Shown here in pieces: positions 55,275 through 64,000 of a stretch of 64,000 nt of DNA. The first letter of the stretch is position 1; the number at the start of each line of letters is the position of its first letter. The translations under genes were made by a program, and so were the position numbers. Where the stretch lies: contig NZ_CP130630.1 in assembly GCF_030551255.1 (NCBI RefSeq), positions 6,367,501 through 6,431,500 of the forward strand, read 5' to 3'. The DNA is from Streptomyces sp. NL15-2K. GTDB lineage: Bacteria; Actinomycetota; Actinomycetes; Streptomycetales; Streptomycetaceae. The notes below the pieces were generated by a model that was not told the origin of the DNA, did not search any database, and was given only the letters and a program-made list of their open reading frames with translations.

Positions 55275-57173
55275 CTAATCGAGCGGCGACGTTGGGTGTA
55301 TCCTCCTCAGCCGCGCTGCGGCTTCGTATAGGGGCCTACCGCTCAAAAAATCATCCCACCAGATACCATGCCATCCCCGGTCCCGAAGCCCTCCGATGAT
55401 AGCGGGTACGGCCTCTGCGGTTCCCCCGCACGCCCAGTAGCCTTTGGAGAGGTCGACAATCGCGCCGGTGACTTGGCGTTCGATTTCATCCGTGATGGAA
55501 AACTCCGGGGAATATCGCTCCAGCGAAAGTATGAATTCGTCAGGAGCGACCACTCCCGGCTCGTTGACGTGAGAACTGATAAATTCACGCATACGACTCA
55601 CGCTGAGTTCTTCGTCAGTGGTATGAACGTGCGCAATGAGTCGTGGCCGAGAGAGAGCGCCGCAGTTTTCGATGACGGTAGGGGTGAGTCGGACGTCACA
55701 TACGCCCCGATACGAAAGGATTATCTCCCTTATGCGCCGAAGATCGGCCCAAGTAAGCTCATCAAGACGAAACCAGTCGGGCTGGCGAGGCCATGAGGCT
55801 GTCTCTGTACCGAAAATGCCATCTGTGAGCTCCCCCAGAGATTCTTCAGCCGCCCGGCAAAGTACGTTTTCAACGCTGCCGATGATGGTGTGCAAGTCTT
55901 CCCGGGAAATGAGTTCCTCTCTGGCCGAAAAAGTAATCCCCCAATTATGATCGTCGTGCATGGAAGCGGTTACCCATAGGTTGAGCCGGCCATTTCCTGC
56001 ACCGACTGGCTCCTTCCATAGGCTGACCTTTGCCGGACTGAGGGAATCGAGGTCGACAAGGTCATTCTCCTCGCCACGCCTGAGCGGGTTCCTTATCATC
56101 CAATTGAGACGATTGCTGTCTATGCAGAGTTGAAACCCTCGTTCCATGCGCGCGCGGGCCACATCCTGTATCAGTGACACGTGGTCGTAATCAGAATATC
56201 GCATTGCCTGCAGCATTTTGGTGAAAGCTCTTCTAGCTGAATCGTCAAATTGTCCGCCCTCTGAAACCTCGAGGTTGGTGTAAACGGACTGGATATTGGG
56301 CTCCACTGTGGGGTGTGGGCTGAGAGTGGGCTTGGATATAATAGAGTTCCATCCGAATTGCGAACAGCCCGTATACTCGCCAAGTACTAGATTCAAGGCC
56401 GTCAAGAACACGCTTGAGGTTGAGGCTCCTGCCCGAGCGGCGATGCGGGTTGCACATTCTTGAATCTTAGGCGATACGACATAAGCTATATTTTTGAACG
56501 CCCATGGCTCTGGCGCCCGATGATACGGGAAGGATGTATTCGGGAAATTATTCAGGATTCCCGTTGCGTGTCGTAGCGCGCGATCACCCATAAGGGAGCT
56601 CCGCTCGGATTGCTCATTGATCAGACGGTCGCGCAACCTGCCCGCATGGGGTAGCCCTGCTGTAGCGGCTTTCTTTTCAAGCAGATTAGCCAGCATTTTC
56701 CTGGCTTCGCGACTCGCTAGACGAAGAGAGTTGCTGTCGACGAAGAGGTGATGTACCTGAATCACCAGAAAAACGGGGCGTCCGCAACTGGTCAAAACTT
56801 CCGCGCGCATGGCTTGAGAACGCTCAATGTCTATCTTTTTGGAGGCCAGGCGTTCTCTGGCTATATCTTGCTCGCGCAGATTCTCAGCAGAACCTTCCGG
56901 GAGCTCATCGACTGCGATCTCAGTATTGACCTCGGAGTCGACCACTTGGTGCACTCCCTCCGAATCCACAATAATGCGGGAGCGGAGAGCCTCGTGGCGT
57001 TCGGCGAGGCTCCTTATTGCATGGAGAATATCGTCGACGGACAATCCTTCCGCAAGTCTGACAGTCGCCACAGGGCACATCCAGGTCCAGTCGGCCGGAT
57101 GGCCCCAGGCATTGTCGTGCAATATGAACCACTGGCTTCGGGTCAGGGGAAATTTGCCCACCGGATTCGACAT
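55275..57173 (-). CDS. free-standing NRPS condensation-domain protein with degenerate adenylation-C and carrier remnants
   Basis: 632 residues from ATG 57173 (AGGAG eight bases upstream). The first 440 residues form a condensation domain: FPLTRSQWFILHD, the catalytic HHLFVDS (His141-His142, Asp146) and a later NIQSVYTNLEVSEGG region. After residue 455 the sequence resembles an adenylation C-subdomain (REIILSYRGVCDVRL, PRLIAHVHTTDEELSVSRMR, VAPDEFILSLERYSP) without the catalytic Lys. A carrier-like stretch (GYWACGGTAEAVPAIIGGLR) follows, with Ala where the phosphopantetheine Ser should be. It likely joins two acyl or amino partners supplied in trans. Lower GC than neighbours suggests transfer. 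Confidence 0.82.
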   Translation of the reverse strand: MSNPVGKFPLTRSQWFILHDNAWGHPADWTWMCPVATVRLAEGLSVDDILHAIRSLAERHEALRSRIIVDSEGVHQVVDSEVNTEIAVDELPEGSAENLREQDIARERLASKKIDIERSQAMRAEVLTSCGRPVFLVIQVHHLFVDSNSLRLASREARKMLANLLEKKAATAGLPHAGRLRDRLINEQSERSSLMGDRALRHATGILNNFPNTSFPYHRAPEPWAFKNIAYVVSPKIQECATRIAARAGASTSSVFLTALNLVLGEYTGCSQFGWNSIISKPTLSPHPTVEPNIQSVYTNLEVSEGGQFDDSARRAFTKMLQAMRYSDYDHVSLIQDVARARMERGFQLCIDSNRLNWMIRNPLRRGEENDLVDLDSLSPAKVSLWKEPVGAGNGRLNLWVTASMHDDHNWGITFSAREELISREDLHTIIGSVENVLCRAAEESLGELTDGIFGTETASWPRQPDWFRLDELTWADLRRIREIILSYRGVCDVRLTPTVIENCGALSRPRLIAHVHTTDEELSVSRMREFISSHVNEPGVVAPDEFILSLERYSPEFSITDEIERQVTGAIVDLSKGYWACGGTAEAVPAIIGGLRDRGWHGIWWDDFLSGRPLYEAAARLRRIHPTSPLD

Positions 57174-57285
57174 TTTATGCACTCCTGATATTGTGAGAAG
57201 GGCCTTGCCGCGTGATCGCGCTGGTCGGCCAGTACGCCGACCGGGACAGGACGGTGTCGAGTTCGGCGAGTCCTCAATCTGCCCC

Positions 57286-57497
57286 TCAAAGATGCGACCG
57301 GCGCGTCGGCTTGCCGTCGATGCCGGTCACGTTCTGATGCCGAGCCCGACGAATGCCTCCAGCCATCCGCCGATGCCGGATCCGACGTCCACCACCGAGC
57401 TGGGGCGCACCGTATCGATGAGGAGAGGAACCACGACCTTCGCGGATCGTTGGACGCCGGGCAGGTGCTCCTCGTAGAACTCGTGGTCGTACTTCAT
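57286..57497 (-). pseudogene. SAM-dependent methyltransferase, N-terminal fragment
   Basis: MKYDHEFYEEHLPGVQRSAK leads to SAM motif I, VVDVGSGIGGWLEAFVGLGI, then a stop at 57327. One frame over, the family sequence goes on as NVTGIDGKPTRRSHL before another stop at 57286, so there is a frameshift and then a 3' truncation. A good ribosome-binding site (AAAGGAAAAA) precedes the ATG at 57497. It lies between the GMC oxidoreductase and condensation-domain genes on the same strand. Non-functional unless the short product has a role. Confidence 0.75.
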
Positions 57498-57511
57498 GGT
57501 CGTTTTTCCTT

Positions 57512-59014
57512 TCAGCTGTAACCGAACAAGCTCGAGAGGGCATCGGCCGCGCGCAGTGCCGTCGCACGGGTCACATGGTGGGTGTTGGCGCCGAACTGGA
57601 CGGGCAGGACGCTGGCGTCGGCGACATAGAGATTGCCGGTGCCGAACACCCGCAGATCCGGGGAGACCACAGCGGATCCGGGATCCGTGCCCATGGGACA
57701 CGTGCCGTGAAAGTGGTAGGCACTGCGCACCTTCGGCAGGAGGCCCGCCGCGGAATTCCTGCCCTGGGAAGACGGGTAGGGGACCGGATACGGAGCCCTC
57801 ATGCCCACGCCCTGGAATTCCTCTTCCTTCAGCAAGGCGCCGACATGCTCGGCGTACTGTTCCATGGCTGCCAGAGTGCGCGGAACCGCACCGTCGATGC
57901 GGGTGCGCAACCGCGTCCCGGACATTTCGAGCCGGACCCTTCCGGGGCTTATGTCGTGCAGCTGGGTGCAGCTGATGACGACGCGGCGGGACCACAACTG
58001 CCGCGTGCGGAGCCGGAAGTCGTGGAACAGCTCGAACGAACAGTCAGGGAGGTGCTCGTCCGTGGGCGAGGTCCGGCAGAGTACGGCGTGCCAGGGCCAG
58101 GGCGGTGCGGCCGGGGTGTCCGTGACCGTCGCCTCGCTCCACAGAACCGAGTGGTCCCGCAGGCGCGCCCCGACCGCCGGCAGGTCGAGCGCCACCGGGA
58201 TGCCCAGCTCCTCGCTCGCGGCGGCCGCACCGATACCGGACCGCAGCAGGATCTCCGGGGTGCCCAGGGCGCCGGCCGCCAGGACGACGACGTCCGCACG
58301 GAGCTGGGACGGCCGTCCGGTTCTCAGGTGGCGCACGGCCACCCGGTCGACCCGTTCTCCGCGCAGCCGAACGTGGTCGACGACCGTTTCGGCGCGCAGC
58401 CGGAGATTGGCCGGTACGGGGTCGGGGAGGATGTGCTGCCGGTACGTCGTGGCGATCCGGCCGTCGGTGCACGCGCTGGGGACCAGCCCGACTCCGTGGG
58501 CTTCCGGTCGGTTGAGATCGGCGGCCGCCCCGAAAACACGCGCGCAGTAGGCGTGGAACGCCCGGTAGGCCGCCGGCAGCGTGGTCAGTTCGGCGACGTG
58601 CAAGGGACTGCCGACGGCTGGTTCGTCCGTGTCACTCTCCAGCCGGTGGAAGAGACTCGCCAAGTCCTGCGGAGACCATTCCTCACCGGCGACGCGGAAC
58701 CACTCGTCGTGATCGTCACGCGTGCCCCGCAGGGCAATTCCGCCATGCATGAGTGACGACCCGCCGATTTCGGAAGGAGCGGGTACGAACTCAGCGCCGG
58801 TGTTTCGAAAGAAGGTCCGGGTGCCCGGCGTCACAGGTTTTTGCGGTACACGGTCCAGTAAACCGTCAGCGTCGTAATTCGTCCCGGAATCCACCAGCGT
58901 CACCTTCAACTTCGGCAATCTGCGCGCCAATACGCCGGAGATCAGACAGCCTGCGGTTCCTCCTCCCAAGACGAGCACATCGCAGGTTTCTTCCCATTGC
59001 TGAACGTGCATCAT
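57512..59014 (-). CDS. GMC family FAD-dependent oxidoreductase
   Basis: 500 residues from ATG 59014. The ADP-binding motif is CDVLVLGGGTAGCLISGVLA. The GMC signature region GGSSLMHGGIALRGT and the second motif VVLAAGALGTPEILLRSGIG are present. The C-terminal catalytic His motif is SAYHFHGTCPMGTD, followed by GNLYVADASVLPVQFGANTH. GMC enzymes oxidise alcohols, often sugars. It is divergent from the mutase gene, with a 51-base promoter gap, and is first gene of the minus-strand unit leading to the condensation-domain gene. Confidence 0.92.
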   Translation of the reverse strand: MMHVQQWEETCDVLVLGGGTAGCLISGVLARRLPKLKVTLVDSGTNYDADGLLDRVPQKPVTPGTRTFFRNTGAEFVPAPSEIGGSSLMHGGIALRGTRDDHDEWFRVAGEEWSPQDLASLFHRLESDTDEPAVGSPLHVAELTTLPAAYRAFHAYCARVFGAAADLNRPEAHGVGLVPSACTDGRIATTYRQHILPDPVPANLRLRAETVVDHVRLRGERVDRVAVRHLRTGRPSQLRADVVVLAAGALGTPEILLRSGIGAAAASEELGIPVALDLPAVGARLRDHSVLWSEATVTDTPAAPPWPWHAVLCRTSPTDEHLPDCSFELFHDFRLRTRQLWSRRVVISCTQLHDISPGRVRLEMSGTRLRTRIDGAVPRTLAAMEQYAEHVGALLKEEEFQGVGMRAPYPVPYPSSQGRNSAAGLLPKVRSAYHFHGTCPMGTDPGSAVVSPDLRVFGTGNLYVADASVLPVQFGANTHHVTRATALRAADALSSLFGYS

Positions 59015-59065
59015 GTGGTTATCGTCTCTGGGTGTGATTCGAGCCGTCAAGAACAAGGAGCGGGC

Positions 59066-60172
59066 ATGGTGTCCTATGATTTGGTTGTGGTCGGTGCGGG
59101 TCCCACCGGTGCGACCGTCGCGGAAATCGCCGCACGCACGAAAGGCTGGCGGGTGCTCGTCATTGAGCGCCGCTCACATGTCGCCGGTAACTGTTATGAC
59201 GAGCTCTATCCCGGTACCGAACTCCTGTGGCATCGTTACGGGCCGCACTATCTTCGGTTCACGAGCACGGAAACAATGTCCTACGTCGGGCGATTCACGG
59301 AGTGGATCCCCGGCAACTACGTGGTCAAGTCGAACGTGGACGGGGTGCTCGTCCCGATGCCCATCAACCTGGAGACCATCGAACTCCTCTACGGTCGGGC
59401 CCCGTTGACGGAGGAGCTCGCGCGGGAGCTGATCCAGAGCGATGTGGTGCCGGTCGAGCACCCGGCCAACTCGGAAGAATTCATTCTCGGCCGGGCCGGG
59501 CGGAAACTCTACGAGAAACTCTATGCCAAGTACACGGCCAAGCAGTGGGGACGGTCCGCGGCCGAACTCGATCCGTCCGTCTGCGGCCGGGTCCCCATAC
59601 GGTTCGACCGCAATCCGTACTACACGGATTCTCCGATGCAGGTCATGCCCCGGGACGGATACACCGCGCTGTTCGACAGGATGCTGCGCTCCTCACCGCT
59701 CATTGATGTCGTGACCGATGTCGACTGGTTGCAGGAACGAGTCCACGGGACCGCGGCAACGGTCTTCACCGGCCCTTTGGACGAGTACTTCGGGCACCGG
59801 CTCGGGCCCTTGCCCTGGCGGTCTTTGAGCTTCGAGACGTCGGTGGAGAACCGGCCGTGGTTCCAGCCCTGCGTCCAGGTCAACTACCCGGGAGACGAAC
59901 CGTTCACCCGCAAGGTCGAGGTCAAGCACGTGACACGGCAGGTCAGCACCAGGACGGTCGTGGTGACGGAATTCCCGGCGGACTGCGGCGAGCCCTACTA
60001 TCCCGTGCCCGCGCAGGAGAGCCGGAAGCTCTTCGCTGACTACGCCCGCCTCGCCGACGCGGAGCGGAAGTCCCGGCAGGTCTTCTTCGGCGGCCGGCTC
60101 GGCACGTACCGGTACATCAACACCGACGAAGCCATCGAGAACGCCATGAAGCTGGCCGCGGACCTGGCCTGA
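59066..60172 (+). CDS. glf: UDP-galactopyranose mutase family protein
   Basis: 368 residues from ATG 59066 (AAGGAG six bases upstream). The FAD-binding motif is DLVVVGAGPTGATVAEIAAR. IERRSHVAGNCYDE, HRYGPHYLRFTSTETMSYVG, YTAKQWGRSAAELDPSVCGR, PRDGYTALFDRML and FFGGRLGTYRYINTDEAI are mutase signatures. Such enzymes contract UDP-galactopyranose or related NDP-sugars to the furanose. In YGPHYLRF the usual His/Ile context is slightly changed, so the sugar may differ. Its position in a biosynthetic locus suggests a furanosyl building block rather than cell-wall galactan. Confidence 0.9.
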   Translation: MVSYDLVVVGAGPTGATVAEIAARTKGWRVLVIERRSHVAGNCYDELYPGTELLWHRYGPHYLRFTSTETMSYVGRFTEWIPGNYVVKSNVDGVLVPMPINLETIELLYGRAPLTEELARELIQSDVVPVEHPANSEEFILGRAGRKLYEKLYAKYTAKQWGRSAAELDPSVCGRVPIRFDRNPYYTDSPMQVMPRDGYTALFDRMLRSSPLIDVVTDVDWLQERVHGTAATVFTGPLDEYFGHRLGPLPWRSLSFETSVENRPWFQPCVQVNYPGDEPFTRKVEVKHVTRQVSTRTVVVTEFPADCGEPYYPVPAQESRKLFADYARLADAERKSRQVFFGGRLGTYRYINTDEAIENAMKLAADLA

Positions 60173-60610
60173 CACCGTCCGCACGAACTGGTTGGTCTCT
60201 CTGGTTCACGCCACCTCTTCCCACTGCCGCACGAGCGTTGCAGGTGTGAATCTCGTTGGGGAAACCGCTTGTTTGAGTTCTCGGAGAGAACCACACGTTC
60301 CGTCAGGCGCGCAAGAGACCGTGTCCGCATTGGAGTTGCTCCAGGCTTCTGACCAGCGCTTAAGGGTTGGGCGTGGGTGTCGTGCTGCCCCCGTCTTCCA
60401 CCGGAGAGGCAACAACCGGTTTCTATCGAGGTCTTGTCGGGTACCGACTCATGAGGCTACGGTCGTTCGCACTGGAGATCCGGCGTGGACAAGACCTCTT
60501 CGCCCCCATCAACCCATCAGCGCTACCGGCCATCGCTACACCGATGGCTGAACCGCCTTTGCCACTCCTCGCGCCGCATCAGGTGACAAGTGAAGAAGAA
60601 CGGGGTGCAT
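60173..60610. other. gap of 438 bases between glf and the SDR operon
   Basis: I see no gene I can support. The composition is less biased than in the flanking genes. It probably holds the promoter of the downstream operon, and may contain decayed coding DNA. Confidence 0.5.
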
Positions 60611-61378
60611 ATGTCACAGCGTGCTGCTCTCATCACCGGGGGGAGTTCCGGTATCGGCCTGGCGACCGCCATCGAACTGGCCCGCGCCGGAACCAGCGTC
60701 TTCTGTATGGATGTTCAGCCGTTCTCCGATGATGTCCGCCACCACACGGACGGCCTTCCCCTCACTTATGTCGAGGGTGACGTTCGCTCACTCGACGACT
60801 GCCGGCGCGCCGTCGCCGCAGTGGAGTCCTCGCCGTCCGGCGGCCTCGACTTCGTCTTCGCCAACGCCGGTGTGGTGCATCGCGGCAGTGCGGAGACCCA
60901 AAGCCTTTCCGAATGGCAGGAACAGATCGACACGATCCTCACCGGCACCTTTCTGACCTGCAAGGCCAGCATTCCGGCGCTGCGTCGGCGCGGCGGCGGA
61001 TCCATCGTGCTCAACGGCTCCAACTGCGCCCACATCGGCTGCCCCGACCGATTCGCCTACACGGCGGCGAAATCCGCCATGCCGGTGCTCGCCAAACAAC
61101 TCTCGAACGACTTCTTCCACACCGCGAACATCCGCACCAACTGCGTATCACCCGGATATGTGGAGTCCGGGATGACCAGAAAGATTTGGAGCGCGCAGAC
61201 GGGCCAACCCGAGGAGGCCGAGGTCCCCGCCGGTGTGCTGGCGAACTGGCAGAGCCCGGACCGTATCGCCTCGGTGGTCGCCTTCTTGTTCTCCGAGGAA
61301 TCGGCGGACATCACCGGCGTCACCATCCCCGTGTCGAAGACGGCCCTGCTCCGGGTGGCCTCCCCGAGGCTCGCCTGA
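60611..61378 (+). CDS. short-chain dehydrogenase/reductase
   Basis: 255 residues. The NAD(P) motif is ITGGSSGIGLATAIELARAG. The structural NAG is in FANAGVVHRG. The catalytic Ser137 is in NGSN, Tyr150 and Lys154 in YTAAK. It is followed within 60 bases by the carrier-protein gene, so it likely acts on a carrier-bound or NDP-sugar substrate in the same pathway. The exact reaction is unknown. Confidence 0.93.
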   Translation: MSQRAALITGGSSGIGLATAIELARAGTSVFCMDVQPFSDDVRHHTDGLPLTYVEGDVRSLDDCRRAVAAVESSPSGGLDFVFANAGVVHRGSAETQSLSEWQEQIDTILTGTFLTCKASIPALRRRGGGSIVLNGSNCAHIGCPDRFAYTAAKSAMPVLAKQLSNDFFHTANIRTNCVSPGYVESGMTRKIWSAQTGQPEEAEVPAGVLANWQSPDRIASVVAFLFSEESADITGVTIPVSKTALLRVASPRLA

Positions 61379-61437
61379 GCGGCCGGGGACGCGTCCCCGT
61401 ACCAAGACAGTTCATGACTCGTGAGAATGAGGTGGAG

Positions 61438-61716
61438 ATGATCGACGCCGACCGTGTGCTGTTCGACGGCGTGACAGGTGCGATCCGCAAGGCCAAGCAG
61501 ATGAACGGGGACCCGGGCGACTACGAGATCACCCCCGCCTCGCGGCTGGACGCCGACCTGGCGATGGACTCCCTGGACCATGTCGCCATGCTGGTCGCGA
61601 TCGAAGAGGAGTTCGGCGTCATCGCGAGCGACGAGGACTTCGCCCTGGGGTCCGTCACGACGGTTGCGGATGTCATGGACGTCGTACGGCGGCTGACCGA
61701 TGTCCCACGTCACTGA
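61438..61716 (+). CDS. acyl carrier protein
   Basis: 92 residues from ATG 61438, chosen because GAGGTGGAG lies just upstream; ATG 61414 would add eight residues. The carrier signature is LAMDSLDHVAMLVAIEEEFG with Ser45 as the phosphopantetheine site. It overlaps the acyl-activating enzyme gene by 17 bases, which strongly suggests that enzyme loads this carrier. Confidence 0.92.
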   Translation: MIDADRVLFDGVTGAIRKAKQMNGDPGDYEITPASRLDADLAMDSLDHVAMLVAIEEEFGVIASDEDFALGSVTTVADVMDVVRRLTDVPRH

Positions 61717-63016
61717 CCATCTGCTGGTCGGCGCGCGGGACGCCGACAACGTCACCCTGGGCGCCGCCGAACACGCCGCGGTCGTCGACATCCTCACGTC
61801 GACGAGCAAGGACGGCGCGGTGGTGGCCCGGGTCGGCTCGGGGTTCGTGCCGTCGCTCGCCTCGGCCGCACGCTCGCTCGGCCGCGCCCTGTGGTTCGTC
61901 CCCCGCGATGAGACCGACGAGACGCTCGCCCGGGTGGCGGAGGCGACGGGGGCCGAGACGTCTCTCGTGGAGACCACCCGGGCGGACGCGGACGGCACCG
62001 CCGAAGTGGCCGGTCACCACCTCCGCGTCACCGGCCATCGCTCCCGCACCGCCGCACCCGCACCGATCGCCGGAATCGGGATGATCACCTCCGGCTCCAC
62101 GGGCGAACCACGCTACGTGCTGCGCGACTGGGACTCCCTGCTCCTGGAGGCATCGACGGTCGCCTCCGCCCTGCGACTCCCCGGCCCGCGCGCGTCGATC
62201 ATCTGTGCGGCACCGCTCTCCCACGCCTACGGCTTCGTCATGGGCTACCTCGGTGCCCTCGTCACCGGCAGCCGACTCCTCGTGATACCGCAGACCATGA
62301 CGGGACATCGGATCGCACACCTCGCGACACAGTGGTCCGCCGAGGCGCTCGTGGCCGTCCCTGCGCAGTACGCCCGCATGCGACGCGACGCCGGCGAACC
62401 GCTGCCCGAGAAGGTGCTGCGCGTGTGTGTCAGCGCTGGCTCGGATCTCACGCCGACCGTGCGGGCGGCCTTCTCCCGATCCTTCGGGCGGGTGATCGTC
62501 AACCACTACGGCACCACCACGAGCGGCTCCATCGCCCGGACTGACGGTGAGCAGCCCCCCGACTGCGTCGGGGTCCCCTACCCCGGTGTCAAGGTGACCA
62601 AGGGGGCGGACGGGGAGATCATCGTGGCCTCTCCCTGGTCGGCCGCCGACGACGCGGGGGAACGGACCGGTGATCTGGGCCACTTCGAGGAAGAGCAACT
62701 GCACCTCGACGGCCGACTGGCCGACCAGGTCAACATCCACGGGCGCAAGACGACACGGGCACGGATCGAGTCGGTCATCGTCTCCTGCCCGGGCGTCTCC
62801 GACGCCGCGGTGGACGTCGTACGGACCGAGGACGGTGACGGATGGGTCGTGGCGTATGTCGCCGCCGAGTCGGAGGATGTGGTCACGGCCGTGACCGCCG
62901 GCTGCCGACGCGATCTGCCGGCCTTCGCGCAACCCAAGCGGATCGTCGTCGTACCCGGCATCCCGAGGACCGAGCGCGGCAAGCTGCGCCGGGACAGGCT
63001 GCCGCCCCTCACCTGA
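61700..63016 (+). CDS. ANL-superfamily AMP-forming acyl-activating enzyme
   Basis: 438 residues, shorter than usual (about 500). Motifs: GMITSGSTGEPRY (A3), APLSHAYGFVMGYLGALVTG, NHYGTTTSGSIA (A5), ERTGDLGHF (A7), GRLADQVNIHGRK (A8) and RTERGKLRRDRL with the A10 lysine. It should adenylate a carboxylic acid and transfer it to the carrier encoded just upstream. The shortened N-terminal region resembles small benzoate- or hydroxy-acid-activating enzymes. The substrate cannot be read from sequence alone. Confidence 0.9.
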   Translation: MSHVTDHLLVGARDADNVTLGAAEHAAVVDILTSTSKDGAVVARVGSGFVPSLASAARSLGRALWFVPRDETDETLARVAEATGAETSLVETTRADADGTAEVAGHHLRVTGHRSRTAAPAPIAGIGMITSGSTGEPRYVLRDWDSLLLEASTVASALRLPGPRASIICAAPLSHAYGFVMGYLGALVTGSRLLVIPQTMTGHRIAHLATQWSAEALVAVPAQYARMRRDAGEPLPEKVLRVCVSAGSDLTPTVRAAFSRSFGRVIVNHYGTTTSGSIARTDGEQPPDCVGVPYPGVKVTKGADGEIIVASPWSAADDAGERTGDLGHFEEEQLHLDGRLADQVNIHGRKTTRARIESVIVSCPGVSDAAVDVVRTEDGDGWVVAYVAAESEDVVTAVTAGCRRDLPAFAQPKRIVVVPGIPRTERGKLRRDRLPPLT

Positions 63017-63077
63017 CCACCCCCGCCCCTGGTGGCGCCGTACCGGAAAGCACCGCAGAGAAGAGGTTTCCGCCCTC

Positions 63078-64000
63078 ATGAGTCCCCTGAAACCGACGGA
63101 CGACGTGATCCGCACCCTCCTCGAACGCCATCGGCACGAGGGCGTGGTTCCGTCCGCCGCCAGAGTCGTGGCCGATCTGTCGCCCGGGCTGTCCGAGGCG
63201 GCGATCGTCCGCGTCGACCTGGGCGCCGCTTCGCCCTGGGGGCGCTTCGTGATCCTGAAGGCCGGCTCCCTCAGGGACGACGAGGCCCCCGGTGGATTCC
63301 GGCGCGGGTCGCTCGGCGCCGAGCGGGAGGCGGACGTCTACCGCACGGATGTGGTGTCGTGCCTGACCGGAGCGGTCACGACGCCCACCCTGTACGCGGT
63401 CGACCGGACGGACCAGGCGGTATGCCTGTGGCTCGAGGACGTGGCCGCGAGCCTGGACGTCACCTGGGACGTGCCGCAGGCGGTCCGGGCGGTGGAGTCG
63501 GCCGCGCAGCTGCACTTGGGCGAGGTGCCCTCGTTCGAGCCGGAGGCCGACTGGACGAGCAGCGAGTTCGAGGCGTTCCGCCATCACGTGCCGGCGGCCC
63601 GGCAACAGGTGCTCGCCGCCCTGAAGGGCGGTGACGACACGAGGTCGGTGCTGTCGGCCGAAGCCCTGCGGTGCGGGTCGCGCCTGCTTGACGACGCGGA
63701 GTCCTACGCCCGGCGGCTCGCCGAGGCGCCGACCGCGTTCCAGCACGGCGACTTCCACATCGACAACGCGGGTTGGTCCGCCGACGGACGGCTGCTCCTC
63801 ATCGACTGGGCGCAGGCGGGCCTCGGGCCGATCGGCGGCGACATCGCGGTTTTCCTCAGCAACTACCGGGCGCGCGGCGGAAACCTCGGCGCGCTCACCC
63901 GACGCGAGTTCGACGAGTTGATCACCAACACGTACTGCCGCGCACTCGGCGACGGCGGCGCGAGCGACTCCCTGGTAACGGCGGCACGGCAGGTCATCGA
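63078..64000 (+). CDS. aminoglycoside phosphotransferase-like kinase (3' end outside window)
   Basis: 307 residues are visible from ATG 63078 (AGAGG upstream). The frame is still open at the window end. The APH/ChoK fold is shown by RFVILKAGS (nucleotide-binding Lys), the catalytic loop FQHGDFHIDNAGW and the metal motif LLIDWAQAGLGPIGGDIAVF. It follows the acyl-activating enzyme by 61 bases in the same operon. It could phosphorylate a sugar or the product for self-protection; the substrate is unknown. Confidence 0.88.
   Translation, partial: MSPLKPTDDVIRTLLERHRHEGVVPSAARVVADLSPGLSEAAIVRVDLGAASPWGRFVILKAGSLRDDEAPGGFRRGSLGAEREADVYRTDVVSCLTGAVTTPTLYAVDRTDQAVCLWLEDVAASLDVTWDVPQAVRAVESAAQLHLGEVPSFEPEADWTSSEFEAFRHHVPAARQQVLAALKGGDDTRSVLSAEALRCGSRLLDDAESYARRLAEAPTAFQHGDFHIDNAGWSADGRLLLIDWAQAGLGPIGGDIAVFLSNYRARGGNLGALTRREFDELITNTYCRALGDGGASDSLVTAARQVI

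Noticed and set aside
60206..60415. 69-codon minus-strand frame between glf and the SDR gene
   Set aside because: No recognisable family, no ribosome-binding site and no neighbour support; left as unannotated gap.

Overview
The window is high-GC actinobacterial DNA and almost certainly a Streptomyces chromosome. Evidence includes GC-rich third codon positions, GTG and TTG starts, an ask-asd-ECF sigma operon, HTH/DUF397/ATPase regulator genes, an SCO4225-type membrane protein and many two-gene overlaps. It mixes conserved chromosomal blocks with accessory stretches full of broken genes.

Layout. 0-4.7 kb: the 3' part of a STAND NTPase/WD40 protein, then a secreted DUF6801-like protein. 4.7-6.4 kb: wreckage of a sensor histidine kinase, interrupted by a 488-bp MITE-like element and fused to a Tn3-type transposase remnant. 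6.5-12.1 kb: core block of aspartokinase, aspartate-semialdehyde dehydrogenase, ECF sigma factor with a membrane partner, and SURF1. 12.2-20.9 kb: accessory decay zone with TetR plus alpha/beta-hydrolase, AraC, two O-methyltransferases and DUF1963, set among fragments of MarR, epimerase, carboxylesterase, Lrp and dihydropteroate synthase genes. 20.9-31.4 kb: conserved block of S9 peptidase, TrkA-like channel protein, permease pair, Ser/Thr kinase, PfpI protein, amidohydrolase and glycosyltransferase. 31.5-35.6 kb: a second STAND/WD40 protein. 36.0-41.8 kb: a small membrane protein, the second MITE copy in opposite orientation, an aminotransferase, AraC-type and VOC proteins, and a UvrA-like ABC ATPase. 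41.8-43.1 kb: fused fragments of a rhamnogalacturonan lyase and a LacI regulator, then a small secreted protein.

43.4-55 kb resembles a decayed integrative island. It holds a lower-GC membrane protein, two PIN-type toxin-antitoxin pairs, regulator genes, a group II intron whose maturase stop codon lies inside domain V, a WYL/RidA pair, a probable phosphorothioate-sensing HNH nuclease, an integrase C-terminal remnant and a 43-nt 3' piece of a tRNA-Pro gene (the attachment site).

55.3-64 kb is a small biosynthetic locus I cannot match to a known product. It has a free-standing condensation-domain protein with what look like degenerate adenylation-C and carrier domains, a truncated methyltransferase, a GMC oxidoreductase, a UDP-galactopyranose-mutase homologue, an SDR, an acyl carrier protein, an ANL-family acyl-activating enzyme and an APH-type phosphotransferase running off the window. 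The last four genes form a tight operon. The genes suggest acyl activation onto the carrier, reduction, and joining to an oxidised or furanose sugar.

The most novel items are the inverted MITE pair, the vestigial NRPS-like protein in this orphan cluster, and the intron whose reading frame enters its catalytic domain V.
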